Positions 44,225-54,372 are shown, counted from the stretch's first letter. The stretch: DNA of 64,000 bases from Bacillota bacterium (GCA_023390335.1 JAEWCZ010000066.1:818550-882549), one strand, 5' to 3'. A program made the numbers and translations. The notes: a model not told the origin generated them from the letters alone.

Positions 44225-44258
44225 ATGCAAACCGGACATGGATGTGTTCGGTTTGCAT
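44225..44258 (+). repeat. Stem-loop between binding-protein and ATPase genes
   Basis: ATGCAAACCGGACA (44225-44238) pairs with TGTTCGGTTTGCAT (44245-44258), 14 bp with one G-U, loop TGGATG. No T-run. It probably protects the upstream mRNA or causes partial termination, so that binding protein exceeds transporter. Confidence 0.75.
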
Positions 44259-44321
44259 ATGTCAAGGCTTGATAAGCTTTTATATATGCAAGCCGAATAC
44301 AAGGTAGAGGGAGATGAGGAA

Positions 44322-45857
44322 ATGGCAGAGTTTATACTTGAAATGAGAAATATTACAAAGCTTTTTCCCGGAGTAAGAGCCCTTGACAACGTTAATTTCA
44401 AAGTGCGAAAAGGGGAAGTCCACGCACTTGTTGGAGAGAATGGAGCGGGAAAATCCACATTGATGAATGTACTGAGTGGAATTTATCCCCATGGCACTTA
44501 CGCAGGAGATATAATTTTTGACGGACAGGAATGTGTTTTTAGTAATATCAGAGATAGTGAAAAAATGGGAATTGTTATAATTCACCAGGAATTGGCATTA
44601 GAACCTTATCTTTCTATAGGCGAAAATATATTCTTACGTAATGAAAGATCAAAGTATGGTTTTATAAATTGGAACAAGACTCATATTCAGGCAACAGAAC
44701 TTCTGAAAAAAGTACGTCTTAAAGATGATCCGTATACGCTTGTTTCAGAAATTGGTGTAGGTAAACAGCAGTTGGTTGAAATTGCAAAAGCGCTTGCCAA
44801 GGACGTTAAATTACTTATACTGGATGAACCTACTGCTGCATTGAACGAAGATGATTCAGAAAATCTCTTGAAGCTTATACTTGAGTTAAAAGCAGAAGGA
44901 ATCACTTCTATTATAATTTCACATAAGCTTAATGAGGTTTTAGAGGTAGCTGACACTATTACTGTTCTTCGTGACGGTGCAACTATCGAAACTATTAAAA
45001 AAGATGAGGATTTAACTGAAGACAGGATAATAAAGGGAATGGTTGGACGTCAGCTGGTTGACAGGTTCCCCAAACGTACACCTAAAATCGGTAATATAAA
45101 TTTTGAAATTAAGAATTGGAATGTTTTTGATCCTACTATTGAAGGCAAAAAGGTTATAAAGAACGTAAACCTAAATGTAAGAAAAGGTGAAATAGTAGGT
45201 ATTGCCGGGTTAATGGGTTCAGGAAGAACAGAACTGGCAATGAGTGTATTTGGAAAATCGTACGGTAAAAATATCAGCGGAGAGATAGTTAAGGACGGAA
45301 AAAAGCTCGAACTTGACAATATAAAACAAGCAATTAATAATGGACTTGCTTATGTAACTGAGGACAGAAAGTCAGCAGGTCTTATCCTTATACAGGATAT
45401 AAAAAACAATATATCGCTCTCAGGTATCCAAAAACTCAAGAAAAATATGCTTGTGGATGAGAATCAGGAAATCCATGTTGCAGAGGATTTCCGTAAAAAA
45501 ATGAATATAAAGTCTCCTAGCATATTACAAAAAACCGGCAATTTATCAGGTGGAAATCAACAAAAGGTTGTATTAAGCAAATGGATATATACTGAACCGG
45601 ATGTGCTTATTCTTGATGAACCTACAAGAGGTATTGATGTTGGAGCTAAATATGAAATATATACAATTATAAACAAATTGGTAGACGAAGGAAAGTCAGT
45701 CATAATCATATCATCAGAGCTTCCTGAAATACTTGGCATGAGCGACAGAGTGTATGTCATGAATGAAGGAAGGATTGTAGGAGAACTTGACAGGAGTCAA
45801 GCATCGCAGGAAAGCATTATGAAATGCATTATGCAAAGTAACAGGGAGGTAGTGTAA
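44322..45857 (+). CDS. Sugar ABC transporter ATP-binding protein (XylG/GguA type)
   Basis: 511 residues with two tandem nucleotide-binding domains, as in XylG/MglA/GguA. NBD1 has Walker A GENGAGKST; NBD2 has a degenerate P-loop (GLMGSGRTEL) but a good signature LSGGNQQKVVLSKW and Walker B LILDEPTRGIDVG. Start ATG 44322; the longer ORF reads through the hairpin. One-base overlap with the permease. Confidence 0.94.
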   Translation: MAEFILEMRNITKLFPGVRALDNVNFKVRKGEVHALVGENGAGKSTLMNVLSGIYPHGTYAGDIIFDGQECVFSNIRDSEKMGIVIIHQELALEPYLSIGENIFLRNERSKYGFINWNKTHIQATELLKKVRLKDDPYTLVSEIGVGKQQLVEIAKALAKDVKLLILDEPTAALNEDDSENLLKLILELKAEGITSIIISHKLNEVLEVADTITVLRDGATIETIKKDEDLTEDRIIKGMVGRQLVDRFPKRTPKIGNINFEIKNWNVFDPTIEGKKVIKNVNLNVRKGEIVGIAGLMGSGRTELAMSVFGKSYGKNISGEIVKDGKKLELDNIKQAINNGLAYVTEDRKSAGLILIQDIKNNISLSGIQKLKKNMLVDENQEIHVAEDFRKKMNIKSPSILQKTGNLSGGNQQKVVLSKWIYTEPDVLILDEPTRGIDVGAKYEIYTIINKLVDEGKSVIIISSELPEILGMSDRVYVMNEGRIVGELDRSQASQESIMKCIMQSNREVV

Positions 45858-47029
45858 TGGAAACGATTAAAAATATTTTCAAAAAGAACCTAAGGCAGTA
45901 TGCAATGCTGATTGCCTTGGTTGTAATAATGGCATTTTTTCAGATCGCAACAAAGGGTGTCCTTCTGTTACCGATGAACGTGTCAAATTTAATACTACAA
46001 AACAGCTATGTTCTTATCCTTGCAGTTGGTATGACCCTATGTATTTTAACCGGCGGTAACATAGACCTTTCGGTAGGTTCCGTTTGTGCTTTCATTGGCG
46101 GAATCATGGGTATTTTTGTAATAAATATGAAGATGAATGTTGGACTTGCCATTTTACTATGCCTCTTAATTGGTGGTGTTATTGGAATCTGGCAAGGTTT
46201 CTGGATTGCATATATAAGAATTCCCGCTTTTATAGTTACCTTGGCTGGAATGCTCATTTTTAGGGGCCTTACAATAACCATGCTTAAAGGATTAACTCTT
46301 TCACCGTTCCCTGATAGCTTTACTAACATCAGTGCAGGGTACATTCCTGACATATTTAACGGATTTGGTACAAAACTCAACATGTTAACTCTGTTCATAG
46401 GAGTAATTGTTGCAATAATGTATATTTATCTTGAAGTTAAGAAAAGAGCAGAAAGAAAGAAATATGATTTTGAAGTTGCACCGGGTTATATGTTCATAAT
46501 CCAATTAGTACTTGTGGTAGCTGCAATAGGTGTTTTCACATACTGGCTGGCTGTTTATAAGGGAGTTCCTATAATCCTTGCATTAATTGGTATTCTTATA
46601 CTGGCATATTCAATATTTACAATGAAGACTGTACCAGGACGTTATCTTTATGCAATGGGCGGAAATGAAAAAGCCGCAAAACTTTCAGGTATAAATACCA
46701 ACAAGGTTCTTTTCCTCTCATATGTAAATATGGCAGTGTTGGCTGCGCTTGCAGGTATAACCTTTACAGCACGTCTTAATGCAGCATCTCCTCAAGCGGG
46801 AGTTAACTTTGAGCTTGATGCTATTGCAGCCTGCTTTATAGGTGGAGCATCCGCTTACGGTGGAATAGGAACAGTTGTTGGAGGTGTTATTGGTGCCCTG
46901 GTTATGGGTGTTCTTAATAATGGTATGTCAATTCTTGGAGTAGGCAGTGACCTGCAGATGACAATTAAAGGTCTTGTTTTATTAGTAGCAGTTGCATTTG
47001 ATGTTCTTTCTAAATCAAAATCAAAATAA
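45857..47029 (+). CDS. Sugar ABC transporter permease (XylH/GguB type)
   Basis: 390 residues with about ten hydrophobic segments and the BPD_transp_2 pattern (GNIDLSVGSVCAFIGGIMGI; LAGITFTARLNAASPQAG). A charged insertion (KKRAERKKYD near 195) and length match XylH/GguB rather than RbsC. With the ATPase and binding protein it forms a monosaccharide importer. Confidence 0.94.
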   Translation: METIKNIFKKNLRQYAMLIALVVIMAFFQIATKGVLLLPMNVSNLILQNSYVLILAVGMTLCILTGGNIDLSVGSVCAFIGGIMGIFVINMKMNVGLAILLCLLIGGVIGIWQGFWIAYIRIPAFIVTLAGMLIFRGLTITMLKGLTLSPFPDSFTNISAGYIPDIFNGFGTKLNMLTLFIGVIVAIMYIYLEVKKRAERKKYDFEVAPGYMFIIQLVLVVAAIGVFTYWLAVYKGVPIILALIGILILAYSIFTMKTVPGRYLYAMGGNEKAAKLSGINTNKVLFLSYVNMAVLAALAGITFTARLNAASPQAGVNFELDAIAACFIGGASAYGGIGTVVGGVIGALVMGVLNNGMSILGVGSDLQMTIKGLVLLVAVAFDVLSKSKSK

Positions 47030-47053
47030 AATGACGTAAGTTTACAAATATTA

Positions 47054-47118
47054 TAATAGGATTTCGTACTTTCCGTGTTGTTCATTTCCGGTGGTAGAAA
47101 TCCTATTATTTTTATTTG
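47054..47118 (+). terminator. Terminator after the permease
   Basis: AATAGGATTTC (47055-47065) pairs with GAAATCCTATT (47097-47107), followed by ATTTTTATTT; 31-base loop. Confidence 0.8.
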
Positions 47119-47179
47119 CGGTAGCTTTAATGATATAATGCAAGTAGAGACAATTACTAATTCAACTAAGGAGTTTTGA

Positions 47180-48241
47180 TTGAAAATGGATAAAGCCAGA
47201 TTTTTCAATAAAACCAAACTCGTTTACTTGGTATTGGCGTTATTTATAGCTTTACCAGGGTGTGGAGGGTCAGTGGTTGAAAAAAGTCAACCAACTGAGC
47301 CACATACATCTTACGAAGAGAATTCAAATGTTACTCAAAATAAGGATATTATTATAGCTATGGTTCCAAAATCTCTGGATAACCCTGTTTTTCTTGATGC
47401 ACTTGAGCAAGGTGAGCGTGTTGGGAGGGAATTAGGTGTTAAAGTTGAATGGCAAGGGCCAATGCAGTCTGATACAAATGTACAGATTGCTATTGTTGAG
47501 AGTCTTATACGGCGTAAAGTAGACGGAATTGTTATTAGCTGCATTGATCCCGGGAAAATAAAGCCTGTTATTGACAAAGCTGTGAAGGCAGGCATAAAGG
47601 TAGCCACATTTGATTCGGATTCTCCAGGTAGCAACAGGCTTTTCTACTGCGGAACCGATAATTACGCTGCGGGTGTAGCATGTGGGAAGGCTCTGATAAA
47701 AGAAGCTAAGGCAAAAGGAAAGGACAAGCAGGTACTAGATCTTTTGATAATGACAGCAGATAAAGAAAGCAACAATCTAAACAAGCGACTAAATGGTTTT
47801 CTTGAAACGGCTCGTGCCGGAGGGATTCAACTTAATATAACAGGTACGCTGTACTGCAACGATGATGTGAATATTGCGGGAGATATGCTTGAGAATCATA
47901 TTAGAGCGGGTAATGCAGACGTATTTTTTAGTACGGGAGGTTGGCCGTTTGTTTCACCACCGGAATCTCTTCCGAGTTTTCGTGAATGGTGTAAAAGCGG
48001 AGGAATTTCAATTCTTGTAGATACCTATTACCCGGTACTGGAAGCCGCTGAAAAGGGCTTGGCAGATTCTTTGGTAGGCCAGAATTTTAATAAGATGGGC
48101 GAGTTGAGTATTAGGAATTTGTATAAAGCAATTAAGGGTGAAAAGATTCCTTCCAGTTTTATAGATACAGGTCTTGAATTAGGTGATAAAAGTAATTTTG
48201 CTAAACTTCTTCAGGGAAAACAAAGATGGGAGATAAAATAG
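47180..48241 (+). CDS. Second sugar-binding lipoprotein, likely sensor component
   Basis: 353 residues. Lipobox LPGC near residue 28 and a Peripla_BP_4-like body (IIAMVPKSLDNPVFLDALEQ; DGIVISCIDPGKIKPVIDKA). It is encoded directly before, and overlapping, a sensor kinase, which suggests it presents ligand to that kinase rather than to the importer. TTG 47180 is favoured (AAGGAG six bases away); ATG 47186 is the alternative. Confidence 0.9.
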   Translation: MKMDKARFFNKTKLVYLVLALFIALPGCGGSVVEKSQPTEPHTSYEENSNVTQNKDIIIAMVPKSLDNPVFLDALEQGERVGRELGVKVEWQGPMQSDTNVQIAIVESLIRRKVDGIVISCIDPGKIKPVIDKAVKAGIKVATFDSDSPGSNRLFYCGTDNYAAGVACGKALIKEAKAKGKDKQVLDLLIMTADKESNNLNKRLNGFLETARAGGIQLNITGTLYCNDDVNIAGDMLENHIRAGNADVFFSTGGWPFVSPPESLPSFREWCKSGGISILVDTYYPVLEAAEKGLADSLVGQNFNKMGELSIRNLYKAIKGEKIPSSFIDTGLELGDKSNFAKLLQGKQRWEIK

Positions 48242-48243
48242 TT

Positions 48244-49995
48244 ATGTTCAGTAAGTTCAGTATTTACAGCATCCGATCAAAAATGACCATTTGTTTTCTG
48301 GCTTTGGGACTTGTACCCTTACTAGTTTTTGGATTGATTTCGTATTATTTATATTTGCAAAACCTCCATAAAAATGTAGCAAACTATTCGGAACAGGTAA
48401 TAGAAAGAGTTGACAAAAATTTGGAAACCTACATCAGCGATATTGAAAACATTATGAGGTTAAAAAGCAATTATTATTTTCAGCAGTATTCAAAATTAAA
48501 TGAAGCAGGCGATATAGAGGGAAACAGAAAATATATAGTAAGGATTTGGGAAACTTTTGACAGTCTTAAACAAATGAAAACAGATTTAGTTGACATAAGA
48601 TATATATCTTCCTCAGGAAGTGCTATAAGTTGTTATGGCAGATACTGGGGAGATATAACCAATGAACCGTTACATCGGGAATTGGTTAACAAAAAAAAGG
48701 ATGTTGTAGCTATTCAGCCGCCGCATCTGAATATCCTGAATAAAGAAGTCTTTTCCATTGGACAGGCAGTAAACCGAACTGTAAAGGGAGATATGGGAAT
48801 TATGGCTATTGACATAGATGTTAATTTCCTAAAAAAGATCTGCAGTGATATTAAGCTTGGCGAAACAGGTTTTGTCTTCTTTGCAAAGGATGGTAAAGTG
48901 GTATTTACCCCACAGAGCTCAGATAAGCATGGATTTTCAAATACTATTACTAAAAATCCTGAACTTATGAACAGCAGAGACGGAAGCCTTATAGACAGTA
49001 TAAACAACACAAATTATATCATTACCTATAAGACATCTGCCATTACCGGATGGAAAATAATAGGGGTAACTCCTGAAGCCGAGATGACCAGAGAAGTCAG
49101 TACTCTAAGAAGGGTATTTTTCTGGCTTATAACCCTAATAATCGTTATAATCTTATTGCTTACCATATATCTTACTTCTGTTCTGACAAATCCAATGAGG
49201 AAGCTGAGGAGTACAATGAAACAAGCTTATGAAAATGATTTGTCTATTTATGCGGATATAAGAACCAGAGATGAAATAGGGCAGCTGGCAAGCAGTTTTA
49301 ATAAAATGATGAATCAGATAAGAGAGCTTATGGATAAGATCAAAGAAGATCAACAGAAAATAAGAGTTATGGAAATGAAGGCAATGCAGGAACTTATTAA
49401 ACCTCATTTTGTTTACAACACTCTTGACTCTATTATTGGACTTCTTGAACAGAATAGGAATGACGATGCTATAGATATTGTTGATTCCCTTGGTAAGTTC
49501 TTTAGAACAAGTTTGAGCCACGGAAGAGAAGTTGTTTTTATAAGGGAGGAAATTGACCATATCAGAAGCTATCTCATGATACAGCAATTCAGATTTTCCT
49601 ACAAATTTGACTATTTGTTTGAGATAGATGATGAGGTTTATAATTTTAAAACTGTTAAGTTAATATTACAACCGCTAGTTGAGAATTCCATATATCATGG
49701 TATAAGAAATTTGGATAAAAAAGGCCTTATAGTTATAAATGGCTATTTAAAAGATGAGCAGATAATCTTTGAAATCTCAGATAACGGAGAAGGTATAGGC
49801 GAAGAAAAAACTGAGCAGCTTAACAGGATAATGGCAGGGGAGGAAGAGGTTGAGGATAAGAACATGTATTTTGGTATTAGGAATGTAAATGAGCGCATAA
49901 AATTAAACTTTGGAAACGATTATGGATTAAAATACCAAAGCAAGGTATCTGTAGGTACTAAAGTAGTGGTAAATATTCCGCAGATAGGTAGGTGA
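48244..49995 (+). CDS. YesM-type sensor histidine kinase
   Basis: About 583 residues. TM1 (16-37), extracellular Cache-like sensor (about 40-275), TM2, HAMP (about 300-355), then His-kinase with KPHFVYNTLD (phosphorylated His388), N box PLVENSIYHG and G box DNGEGIGEE. Typical kinase of carbohydrate-responsive YesMN systems. ATG 48244 (GGGAG upstream); ATG 48226 overlaps the binding-protein gene. Response regulator follows after four bases. Confidence 0.93.
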   Translation: MFSKFSIYSIRSKMTICFLALGLVPLLVFGLISYYLYLQNLHKNVANYSEQVIERVDKNLETYISDIENIMRLKSNYYFQQYSKLNEAGDIEGNRKYIVRIWETFDSLKQMKTDLVDIRYISSSGSAISCYGRYWGDITNEPLHRELVNKKKDVVAIQPPHLNILNKEVFSIGQAVNRTVKGDMGIMAIDIDVNFLKKICSDIKLGETGFVFFAKDGKVVFTPQSSDKHGFSNTITKNPELMNSRDGSLIDSINNTNYIITYKTSAITGWKIIGVTPEAEMTREVSTLRRVFFWLITLIIVIILLLTIYLTSVLTNPMRKLRSTMKQAYENDLSIYADIRTRDEIGQLASSFNKMMNQIRELMDKIKEDQQKIRVMEMKAMQELIKPHFVYNTLDSIIGLLEQNRNDDAIDIVDSLGKFFRTSLSHGREVVFIREEIDHIRSYLMIQQFRFSYKFDYLFEIDDEVYNFKTVKLILQPLVENSIYHGIRNLDKKGLIVINGYLKDEQIIFEISDNGEGIGEEKTEQLNRIMAGEEEVEDKNMYFGIRNVNERIKLNFGNDYGLKYQSKVSVGTKVVVNIPQIGR

Positions 49996-49999
49996 GGGT

Positions 50000-51634
50000 A
50001 TGTTCAGGCTTTTAGTTGTTGAAGATGAAGAAATGATCAGAAATAAAATAATGTACAATACAAACTGGAAAGAACACGGATTTATTGAGGTTCTTGAAGC
50101 AAGTAACGGTATAGAGGCCCTGGAAATTGTCAGAAAGAATAACATTGATATAGTAGTTACTGACATACAAATGCCCGAAATGAATGGCATTGAGCTAATC
50201 AGAGAAATAAAAAGCCTCAACCGGGGCATCAAGTGTATAATTATAACGGCATATGCAGAGTTTGAGTATGCCAAGGAATCAGTTAAGCTCAATGTCAATG
50301 ATTATATTTTAAAACCTTTTAAATCAAAGGATCTTTTAGAGATTGTAAAAAAACTCTCAGAGGAAATTTTAAGGGAAAGGAATGAGCGCGTAGAAGTTGA
50401 AAATCTGAGAAGGCAGTTAAGGGAAAACAAAAAGGCTCTAAGGGAGAAGCTTTTCAATGATTTGCTTAGCAACAGCTATATCGGCGATGTAGAGAACGAT
50501 TTGAATTATCTAGAGCTTTCAAAATTGAAGGATCGGGAATTTTTTATTGCAGTAATAAATATTAATAACTTTATGGAGCTTATCAGAGAAGAGGATGAGG
50601 AGCAGAAATATATTGTAAACCTGTCCTTTTATAACCTTGTAACCAAATTCCTTTCATCCTTCGGAGCAGATTCCTCCAACACCTGTGACTCGGAGCTTGT
50701 TTATTCTGTCATAAATTATAAAATAGATCAGCTGGTAATAGCCGTGTATGATGATATAGATAAATATATACCGGCTTTTGAAGGATTAATTAAAACAGGA
50801 AGACAGGAACTGGGGTTTTGTATGACTATTGGTATCGGGAATAAATACAAAAACCTTACAGATGTTCATGTTTCTTACAGAGAAGCTTGTTCTGCGGTTT
50901 TGCTTGATCGTGTTTACGGAAGGGAAATTGTGTATATTTTTAATGACCTTAATTTTGGTAACAAGGTATATAGTAAACAACTTCACATCCTTGGAGATAC
51001 CAAGCTATATGATGACCTTAAAATCGGTGCATTTCAAGAAATAAAAATGGATATTGTAGATATTATTACACAGATTAAGAGTTCCAAACTTGAGTTAGAT
51101 GCCATAAATACTATTATTTATAATATAGTACTTTTATCCTGCAAGACCGTAAATGAGTTAGGATATGATATTTTTGAAATAATGGGTGAGGATTTCAACC
51201 TTCATTTTGATGTGAAGGAGATAAATAATCTGGTACAGCTTGAAGAATGGCTGCTTAGCTTCTTTTATAAAGTCAATGAATTTATTAATCAGAAAAGAAG
51301 TAACAGAAATGAAAATTTGCTTTCAAAAGTAAAGGATTATGTGGATAGGAATTATAGCGAAAATATAACCTTAACTAGTATTGCGAAGAATTTTGGGATT
51401 AGTTCGGGTTATCTTAGTGTACTGTTCAATGATCATATCGGGCAAAATTTTATAGATTATCTTACTAACCTAAGAATTCAAAATGCAAAAAATCTGCTAA
51501 AAAGTACAGACCTTAAAATTTATGAAATTGCAGACAAGGTTGGTTACCGTGATGCCTATTATTTCAGTACGGCATTCAAAAAAATTGTAGGTATAAATCC
51601 TACAGACTATAGAGAAAAGCTGAACATTCTTTAA
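50000..51634 (+). CDS. YesN-type response regulator with AraC DNA-binding domain
   Basis: 544 residues. Receiver domain (1-120; Asp55 phosphoacceptor in VVTDIQMPEMNG, Lys in LKPF near 105), a long central region, and C-terminal AraC HTH pair (LTSIAKNFGISSGYLSVLFN; IYEIADKVGYRDAYYFSTAF). Expected to activate the upstream importer and/or polysaccharide-utilisation genes when the partner kinase senses sugar. Confidence 0.93.
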   Translation: MFRLLVVEDEEMIRNKIMYNTNWKEHGFIEVLEASNGIEALEIVRKNNIDIVVTDIQMPEMNGIELIREIKSLNRGIKCIIITAYAEFEYAKESVKLNVNDYILKPFKSKDLLEIVKKLSEEILRERNERVEVENLRRQLRENKKALREKLFNDLLSNSYIGDVENDLNYLELSKLKDREFFIAVININNFMELIREEDEEQKYIVNLSFYNLVTKFLSSFGADSSNTCDSELVYSVINYKIDQLVIAVYDDIDKYIPAFEGLIKTGRQELGFCMTIGIGNKYKNLTDVHVSYREACSAVLLDRVYGREIVYIFNDLNFGNKVYSKQLHILGDTKLYDDLKIGAFQEIKMDIVDIITQIKSSKLELDAINTIIYNIVLLSCKTVNELGYDIFEIMGEDFNLHFDVKEINNLVQLEEWLLSFFYKVNEFINQKRSNRNENLLSKVKDYVDRNYSENITLTSIAKNFGISSGYLSVLFNDHIGQNFIDYLTNLRIQNAKNLLKSTDLKIYEIADKVGYRDAYYFSTAFKKIVGINPTDYREKLNIL

Positions 51635-51655
51635 TGGTTCTTAACCTGTACTAAG

Positions 51656-51709
51656 AGTATAAATTATATCAATGGAAGCTTGAAAGCAATCATTGATATA
51701 ATTTATACT
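51656..51709. terminator. 19-bp perfect inverted repeat, probable bidirectional terminator
   Basis: AGTATAAATTATATCAATG (51656-51674) and its exact complement (51691-51709), 16-base loop. It sits between the response regulator and the convergent MATE gene, which it slightly enters near its 3' end at 51716. AT-rich stem. Confidence 0.75.
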
Positions 51710-51715
51710 GTTTGG

Positions 51716-53080
51716 CTAATCTCTTGTCACATTTCTAAGCCATTTAAGACTTCTGTATCTCCACAAAACCAGAGGAATTTTAATGATCTCGTCGCTCATC
51801 AAAATTATGTAGACAATTGGTACACTCCACTTGAAAACAAAAGCTGCCAATGCACCAAAAAGTATCGAGCCACCCCACATTGTTGATATATCAAGGAATA
51901 AGCCGAATTTTGTATCTCCTCCTCCACGGAATACACCAACTATAAGTGTTGTATTGTAGGCTTGTGCTACTACAAAGTAGGACATTACAAACATCATAAC
52001 AGATAAATGCCCTCTTGTTATGTCAGTGAGATTAAGGACTGACATAAGTAAAGGTCTTGCAATTAATATAAGGACACCTCCGGCTATTCCTGCAAGCACA
52101 CTAAGCTTAATAAAGCGGTTTGCATAAACTTTTGCACCCTCATAGTTGTTTTCTCCGATCGCCTTACCGACGGTTATAGCAGCTGCGTTTGCAAGACCAA
52201 AAGCTATTACTGTGGCAAGCTGTCTGGCAATCTGAGCTACGGAATTTGCCGAGACTACCGAACTTCCTAAATGCCCTATTACAATTGCATTGGTAGCTAC
52301 ACCCGCACCCCACATAAGCTCATTTAATGTAACGGGTATTGAGTAAGTCAAGAAATCCTTAAACAATAATTTATCGTGTACCAATAAATCGGAGGGCTTG
52401 AATTTAATCAGCTTATTAATCTTTAAGTGATATATAATTACAATTAACAATTCAACTCCGCGGGAAGCTAGGGTTGCTATTGCTGCACCCATTATTCCCA
52501 TTTTAGGTAAACCAAAAAGACCGAAAATTAATGCCGATGCAATAATTAAGTTTACAATAAGGGAAGCAAGGTATACAACTGTTGAAATAATTACACGTTC
52601 CATACTTCTCATAATATTTAAGTAAATCATGGTAATTGACATAAAAATGTATGATAATGCTATTATTTTCAGGTATTTGACGCCTTCAGCAATAACCGGT
52701 GCTTCATTTGTAAAAATAGTCATTACCTGTGCAGGGAATAGCAATACGATTGCAGTAAAAAATAGTGCTACTAAAAGAGAGAATCTCATGCAGATTCCCA
52801 TGATTTTTTCAATGCTATTGGTGTCGCCTTTTCCCCAATATTGAGCTGTAAGTACTGCGGCCCCTGATGTCAAACCAAAAAATATAAGCGTCATTATAAA
52901 CTGAACCTGACCTGCCAGAGAAGCGGCAGAAAGTACAGTTTCACTTACTTTTCCAAGCATAAGGACATCTATTGAAGTTATTCCTACATTTATGAGGTTT
53001 TGGATAGCCATAGGAAGAACCAGAGCAAAAGCCATTTTGTAGAAGGATTTAGTATCCTTTATTGCGATATTGTTTTCCAT
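51716..53080 (-). CDS. MATE-family efflux transporter
   Basis: 454 residues with 12 hydrophobic segments in two related halves (MAIQNLINVGITSIDVLMLG; PVTLNELMWGAGVATNAIVI), typical of MATE cation-coupled multidrug exporters. No resistance substrate can be inferred. Faces hemW across a short divergent region containing inverted repeats. Confidence 0.92.
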   Translation of the reverse strand: MENNIAIKDTKSFYKMAFALVLPMAIQNLINVGITSIDVLMLGKVSETVLSAASLAGQVQFIMTLIFFGLTSGAAVLTAQYWGKGDTNSIEKIMGICMRFSLLVALFFTAIVLLFPAQVMTIFTNEAPVIAEGVKYLKIIALSYIFMSITMIYLNIMRSMERVIISTVVYLASLIVNLIIASALIFGLFGLPKMGIMGAAIATLASRGVELLIVIIYHLKINKLIKFKPSDLLVHDKLLFKDFLTYSIPVTLNELMWGAGVATNAIVIGHLGSSVVSANSVAQIARQLATVIAFGLANAAAITVGKAIGENNYEGAKVYANRFIKLSVLAGIAGGVLILIARPLLMSVLNLTDITRGHLSVMMFVMSYFVVAQAYNTTLIVGVFRGGGDTKFGLFLDISTMWGGSILFGALAAFVFKWSVPIVYIILMSDEIIKIPLVLWRYRSLKWLRNVTRD

Positions 53081-53121
53081 GTTTAGATACTCCGTTAAAT
53101 CATTTTATAACTAGTATACAA

Positions 53122-53169
53122 TATCATAATGTGATACCATAAGTAAAGTTAATAAAACCTTACTTATGG
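53122..53169. repeat. Inverted repeats in the MATE/hemW divergent region
   Basis: CCATAAGTAA (53137-53146) mirrors TTACTTATGG (53160-53169), and TATCA..TGATA occurs at 53122-53136. Possible operator or leader hairpin; the second arm abuts the hemW SD. Confidence 0.4.
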
Positions 53170-53181
53170 GAGATGAAGGCT

Positions 53182-54324
53182 TTGCTTTATAGGGATAATG
53201 CAGGTTTATATATCCATGTGCCCTTTTGCAGTTCAAAATGTAATTACTGTGATTTTAACTCCTATGCTGGGAAGATTAATCTCGCTGAGAATTACTTTAA
53301 ATCCATGAAAAAAGAAATTGAACTATATAAATCAGAGATGAAAGATTATCTAATTAATACAATATTTGTAGGTGGGGGAACTCCATCCGTTGTCAATGAT
53401 ATATATGTTTCTGAAATATTGGAGAAATGCAAAACAGAGTATAATATATCAGCAAATTGTGAAATAAGTATAGAAAGTAACCCCGGTACATTAAGCATAG
53501 AAAAACTTAGAGCTTACAAAAATGCAGGGATTAATAGAATCAGTATGGGATTACAGGCATATCAGGATAAGCTTCTTAAATACCTTGGAAGATGCCATAG
53601 TCATAAGGATTTTACTGAGAGTGTCCAGAATGCAAGAAATGCAGGTTTTGATAATATTAATGCGGATGTTATTTTTGGAATTCCCGGACAGACCCTTGAT
53701 GATTGGAAAGAAACTCTTAATTATTTAATTTCACTGGGTATCAACCATATTTCAGCATACAGCCTAAAAATAGAAGAGGGAACAAAATTTGGAACTATGG
53801 AGGAAGAAGGCAATCTTGTTCCTGTAGATGACGAACTTGACAGGGAAATGTATCATTATGCGATTGATTACTTAAGTGAAAACGGCTTTAAACAGTACGA
53901 AATATCCAATTTTGCAAAAGAAGGATATGAATGCAAGCACAACCTCACATATTGGAAATGTGTGGACTACCTTGGATTGGGTGCAGGGGCACATTCCTGT
54001 TTGAAGGACATAAGATTTTCGAACGAAGTGTCCATTGAGGGTTATACAGACCGTCTAAAACGTGAGGAAAAACCTGTACATGAGGAATTTCAACTTGAAT
54101 TAACAGACAAAATGTCTGAGTACATGTTTCTGGGATTACGGTTAACAAAAGGGGTAACGGGAAAGGAATTCTCCTTGCGATTTAATGAGGATTTATTTTC
54201 AAAGTATAATGCTTCTCTTGAAAAGCTTGAGAATAAAGGGCTTATTGGAATATCAGGTGATTGCGTTAAATTAACAAGACTTGGTTTTGACTTAGCTAAT
54301 CAGGTGTTTGTAGAATTTGTATAA
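53182..54324 (+). CDS. hemW: Heme chaperone / radical SAM protein HemW
   Basis: About 380 residues. GLYIHVPFCSSKCNYCDF holds the CxxxCxxC cluster (Cys16, 20, 23) plus the CDF typical of HemW rather than HemN; TIFVGGGTPSVV and SYSLKIEEGT follow. HemW binds heme and is not a true coproporphyrinogen dehydrogenase. ATG 53173 lies directly after its GGGAG, so TTG 53182 at nine bases' spacing is a more plausible start. Confidence 0.9.
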   Translation: MLYRDNAGLYIHVPFCSSKCNYCDFNSYAGKINLAENYFKSMKKEIELYKSEMKDYLINTIFVGGGTPSVVNDIYVSEILEKCKTEYNISANCEISIESNPGTLSIEKLRAYKNAGINRISMGLQAYQDKLLKYLGRCHSHKDFTESVQNARNAGFDNINADVIFGIPGQTLDDWKETLNYLISLGINHISAYSLKIEEGTKFGTMEEEGNLVPVDDELDREMYHYAIDYLSENGFKQYEISNFAKEGYECKHNLTYWKCVDYLGLGAGAHSCLKDIRFSNEVSIEGYTDRLKREEKPVHEEFQLELTDKMSEYMFLGLRLTKGVTGKEFSLRFNEDLFSKYNASLEKLENKGLIGISGDCVKLTRLGFDLANQVFVEFV

Positions 54325-54341
54325 ATATTAAAGACAAAAAT

Positions 54342-54372
54342 AAAAACTCAGGGTTAAACCTGAGTTTTTGTT
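54342..54372. terminator. Bidirectional terminator, hemW / rpsT
   Basis: AAAAACTCAGG (54342-54352) and CCTGAGTTTTT (54359-54369), with T-run and A-run on the two sides; serves both convergent genes. Confidence 0.92.
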
